From Zoogloeaceae bacterium (GTDB taxonomy: Bacteria; Pseudomonadota; Gammaproteobacteria; Burkholderiales; Rhodocyclaceae): a stretch of 8,936 nt of DNA. Position 1 is the first letter of the stretch. The number at the start of each line of letters is the position of its first letter. The notes beneath the pieces were generated by a model, which ran no database searches, had not been told where the DNA came from, and saw nothing but the letters and a program-made list of their open reading frames with translations. This document shows positions 7,186 to 8,936 of this stretch, piece after piece. A program made the position numbers and the translations under genes. The stretch covers positions 1 through 8,936 of the forward strand of contig SSSX01000061.1 in NCBI GenBank assembly GCA_015657735.1, read 5' to 3'.

Positions 7186-7232
7186 CTGACACGACCCGGT
7201 CGGGTCGCTGTTATCGTTGATAAGGCTGACTC

Positions 7233-7258
7233 AAGATTTGAACAACTGTTCAAATCTT
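7233..7258. promoter_or_regulatory. Perfect inverted repeat, likely operator for the adjacent TetR-family regulator
   Basis: AAGATTTGAAC (7233-7243) and GTTCAAATCTT (7248-7258) are exact reverse complements separated by AACT. The site is A/T-rich in a GC-rich window and lies between the regulator gene and the gene it would control, overlapping or abutting the promoter candidates. Its core, GAAC-N4-GTTC, has the shape of operators bound by PsrA-type TetR regulators of fatty-acid degradation. That the neighbouring regulator binds here is an inference from position and family. It is not a terminator on the minus strand, as no T run follows. Confidence 0.75.
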
Positions 7259-7295
7259 AGCGCAATCATAAACTTAAATGCAAGAAAAGAAAAAA
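7254..7295 (-). promoter_or_regulatory. Candidate sigma-70 promoter of the dehydrogenase/hydratase-thiolase operon
   Basis: Two alignments are possible. In one, TTGCAT (7283..7278) and TAAGAT (7259..7254) are the -35 and -10, 18 nt apart. In the other, TATGAT (7270..7265) is the -10, with a weak TTTTCT -35 upstream. A T-rich tract (about 7295..7284) just upstream resembles an UP element. Both choices place the inverted repeat on the -10 or the transcription start, a classic repressor position. The match is by eye and the start site is not known. Confidence 0.5.
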
Positions 7296-7973
7296 TCAGG
7301 CCGACGCGAACAGTGTTGGCATGACACCCGCCGGGGCCACAAAGCCGGCCACGATGAAGGGCCGCAGCCGCGCCAGGATGCCGTCCGGCCGGCCGGCATC
7401 GGCGAGGGAATAGGTTTCGGTCATCCGCATCACATCCTTTCCGGCCATCGCGTAGGCGACGATGCCGACGATGAAATACATGCGCCACACCACATCGTCC
7501 TGCGACAAGTGGGGCAGCGTGCGCATGAAGGCCTGGCGGTAGCGGTCCACCGCTTCCCGGTACTCGATCGGGAAGAAGGCCTCGGTGCCCGGACCGGGCT
7601 CGTAAAACGCCCGCCCGATGAGCTGCTTGAAGACTTCGCCCGAGATCGTGTCCTTGCGGGTCAGGCGCAGGGCCGACGACAGGAAGGCATCCACCAGCAC
7701 ATCGACCGGAATCGCCTGGCCGCCGGCCTCGGCTTCGAGCTTGTCGAGATAGCTCACCCGACTGCCGCCGCGGGCGCCCAGGGCCCGCTCGTACACGGCT
7801 TCCATGAGCCCCTGCTTGGAGCCGAAGTGGTAGTTGACCAGCGCCACCGGCACCCCCGCGGCGCCGGTAATCATGCGCACCGAGGTGGCGGCGTAGCCGT
7901 TCTCCATGAACAGCCGTTCGGCGGCGTCGAGGATACGGGTCTTGGCGTCGGGAAGAGAGTCGGAGCGGGCCAT
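7296..7973 (-). CDS. TetR-family transcriptional regulator, PsrA-like, probable repressor of beta-oxidation genes
   Basis: This 225-residue DNA-binding protein has the TetR N-terminal helix-turn-helix: TRILDAAERLFMENG (12-26), TSVRMITGAAGV (30-41) and recognition-helix region ALVNYHFGSKQGLMEAV (44-60). The C-terminal ligand domain includes WRMYFIVGIVAYAMAGKD (163-180) and ends RPFIVAGF (204-211). The overall pattern resembles Pseudomonas PsrA, which is relieved by long-chain fatty acids, and FadP-type regulators of beta-proteobacteria. The ligand here is therefore probably a fatty acid or acyl-CoA, by inference. It sits between fadL and the beta-oxidation operon, next to a perfect palindrome. 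The start at 7973 puts the helix-turn-helix near the N terminus; there is no clear Shine-Dalgarno sequence and a terminator ends only about 11 nt upstream, so translation may be weak. The T-rich stretch after its stop could give partial termination, but the hairpin before it is poor. Confidence 0.92.
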   Translation of the reverse strand: MARSDSLPDAKTRILDAAERLFMENGYAATSVRMITGAAGVPVALVNYHFGSKQGLMEAVYERALGARGGSRVSYLDKLEAEAGGQAIPVDVLVDAFLSSALRLTRKDTISGEVFKQLIGRAFYEPGPGTEAFFPIEYREAVDRYRQAFMRTLPHLSQDDVVWRMYFIVGIVAYAMAGKDVMRMTETYSLADAGRPDGILARLRPFIVAGFVAPAGVMPTLFASA

Positions 7974-7984
7974 CGGGATAAGGG

Positions 7985-8016
7985 AAAAATATCCGGCACC
8001 GGAAACCCGGCACCGG
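7985..8016 (-). terminator. Intrinsic terminator after the FadL-family gene
   Basis: On the minus strand two copies of CCGGTGCCGG (8016..8007 and 8002..7993) flank a GTTT loop. Though a direct repeat in DNA, the RNA folds into a 10-bp stem with eight GC pairs and two central G-U wobbles, followed by AUAUUUUU. It lies 16 nt after the fadL-family stop codon, where a rho-independent terminator is expected. The regulator's ATG comes 11 nt after the T run. Confidence 0.8.
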
Positions 8017-8032
8017 ACGGGGTGGATCGGAA

Positions 8033-8936
8033 TCAGAAGGCCATCGAGTACTGCGCGCCGAAGATCCACACGCGGGCGTCGTAGACGCCGGTGACGCGAC
8101 CGCGACCGAGGGCGGTCTGGTTGTTGTCGACATGGGATTCGGGCACGTTGAGGTAGGCCACGCCGGCGTCCAGCACCGACGTCTTGGTGACCTTGACCTG
8201 CGCCCCGGTGGTGAACCAGGTCCGGTTGTTGTCCGGCAGGGACGTCAGGCGATGGGCCGCGTCGCGCACCGGGGTCTGGTCATAGGCGATGCCGAACTTC
8301 AGCTTGACGGTGTCGTTCAGACGGTAGTTGGCGCCGAGCGCATAGCGCCAGGTGTCGCGGAACACGGTGTCGAGGGTCTGCACCGTCGCCCCCGCCAGCG
8401 CGCCGCTGGTCCGCACGATATCCACCTTCTGGATGCTGCTCCAGCCGGTCCAGGAAATGTCACCGAGCATTTCCCAGCGGTCGTTGAGGTTCTGCGCGAC
8501 GCTGAGGATGAAGGCGTCGGGCAGTTCCACGTCGGCCTTCGCGGCGCCGGTCGTCAGCGCGGCGCTGGCGCCGGCCGCCGGACCGGTGACGGTCAGGTCG
8601 CCCGACAGGTTGTGCTTGATCTTCGAACGGTAGGAGACGCCGACCTTGGTCGACGGGCTCACGTTGAACAGCGCGCCGATGTTCCAGCCCAGGCCGATGT
8701 CGTCGGCGTTCAGGGTCACCCGGGTCGCCGCCAGCGCTGCCGAGGTGACCGTGGCGAGGCGGGCGTACTCGACCTCCATCTTCTGGATGCTGACGCCACC
8801 GCCGATCGACACCATGTCGTTGACGCGATAGGCGACGCTCGGGTTGATGTTGTAGGTCTTGATGTCGAACTTGATCGCCTGGGCGCCGCCGACCCACGGG
8901 TCGTCGTACTCGGTCATCAGACCGAACGGCGCGCCG
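8033..8936 (-). CDS. fadL: FadL/TodX-family outer-membrane long-chain fatty acid transporter (5' end outside window)
   Basis: The window holds the last 300 codons of an outer-membrane beta-barrel that lets hydrophobic substrates, typically long-chain fatty acids, cross the outer membrane. The frame is open through the right edge, so an internal Met at 8917 is not the start; the residues before it (GAPFGL) continue into MTEYDDPWVG, the APFGL...PWVG block typical of FadL proteins. Alternating polar and hydrophobic strands such as KVGVSYRSKIKHNLSGDL, RYALGANYRLNDTVKLKFGIAYD and WIFGAQYSMAF fit a barrel. The chain ends in Phe, as Bam-inserted proteins do. Low-complexity Ala/Thr/Gly segments probably form external loops. 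FadL proteins are usually around 430-450 residues, so roughly a third, including the signal peptide, is missing from view. Position upstream of beta-oxidation genes supports fatty acids as substrate, although TodX-like hydrocarbon transporters share the fold. Confidence 0.9.
   Translation of the reverse strand, partial: GAPFGLMTEYDDPWVGGAQAIKFDIKTYNINPSVAYRVNDMVSIGGGVSIQKMEVEYARLATVTSAALAATRVTLNADDIGLGWNIGALFNVSPSTKVGVSYRSKIKHNLSGDLTVTGPAAGASAALTTGAAKADVELPDAFILSVAQNLNDRWEMLGDISWTGWSSIQKVDIVRTSGALAGATVQTLDTVFRDTWRYALGANYRLNDTVKLKFGIAYDQTPVRDAAHRLTSLPDNNRTWFTTGAQVKVTKTSVLDAGVAYLNVPESHVDNNQTALGRGRVTGVYDARVWIFGAQYSMAF

Noticed and set aside
6011..7192. A 393-codon minus-strand frame overlapping the start of the dehydrogenase in another frame
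   Set aside because: It is the shifted shadow of the dehydrogenase reading frame, Arg/Gly-rich, while the true frame has the Rossmann and catalytic motifs.
7233..7258. Reading the long inverted repeat as an intrinsic terminator for the regulator gene
   Set aside because: The stem is A/T-rich, no T run follows on the minus strand, and its place at the downstream promoter fits an operator better.
3709..7260. A 1183-codon open frame on the plus strand opposite thiolase and the bifunctional enzyme
   Set aside because: Its product is rich in His, Arg, Gly, Ala and Asp with no recognisable domain. It lies wholly antisense to two genes with complete catalytic motifs. Long stop-free antisense frames are expected in very GC-rich genes.
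1..8936. A search by eye for CRISPR repeats, tRNA-like cloverleaves, insertion-sequence ends and phage or defence genes
   Set aside because: No regularly spaced repeats, transposase motifs or RNA genes were seen. All supported genes except the YdcF-family gene fit a fatty-acid degradation locus.

Overview
The window is very GC-rich and looks like the chromosome of an environmental beta-proteobacterium, perhaps of the Azoarcus/Thauera/Zoogloea kind. That placement is an inference from composition, protein character and gene order, not from a marker gene. Coding is dense. Apart from one YdcF/ElyC-type gene at the left edge, everything belongs to one minus-strand fatty-acid uptake and beta-oxidation locus.

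On the minus strand, in transcription order from the right edge, the genes are: a FadL-type outer-membrane transporter (5' end outside the window); a strong intrinsic terminator; a PsrA-like TetR regulator; an A/T-rich control region with a perfect inverted repeat; a two-domain 3-hydroxyacyl-CoA dehydrogenase/enoyl-CoA hydratase in FadN order; a thiolase 18 nt downstream; a second intrinsic terminator; an AlkK-like acyl-CoA ligase with a strong Shine-Dalgarno sequence; and an enoyl-CoA hydratase/isomerase-family protein. The last gene overlaps, tail to tail, the 3' end of the plus-strand YdcF-family gene.

Together the products would import fatty acids across the outer membrane (FadL), activate them to CoA thioesters (ligase), hydrate and oxidise the enoyl-CoA (bifunctional enzyme) and cleave the 3-ketoacyl-CoA (thiolase). 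The extra crotonase may handle an isomerisation or a side substrate. No acyl-CoA dehydrogenase or ETF gene is present, so that step must be encoded elsewhere. The TetR protein probably senses an acyl-CoA or fatty acid and represses through the palindrome that overlaps the promoter of the bifunctional gene.

I found no CRISPR array, mobile element, RNA gene or obviously new system. The most interesting points are regulatory: the operator/promoter island, the terminator directly in front of the regulator gene, and the terminator that splits the catabolic cluster. A crotonase with unusual active-site residues and a duplicated start region is also worth a look.
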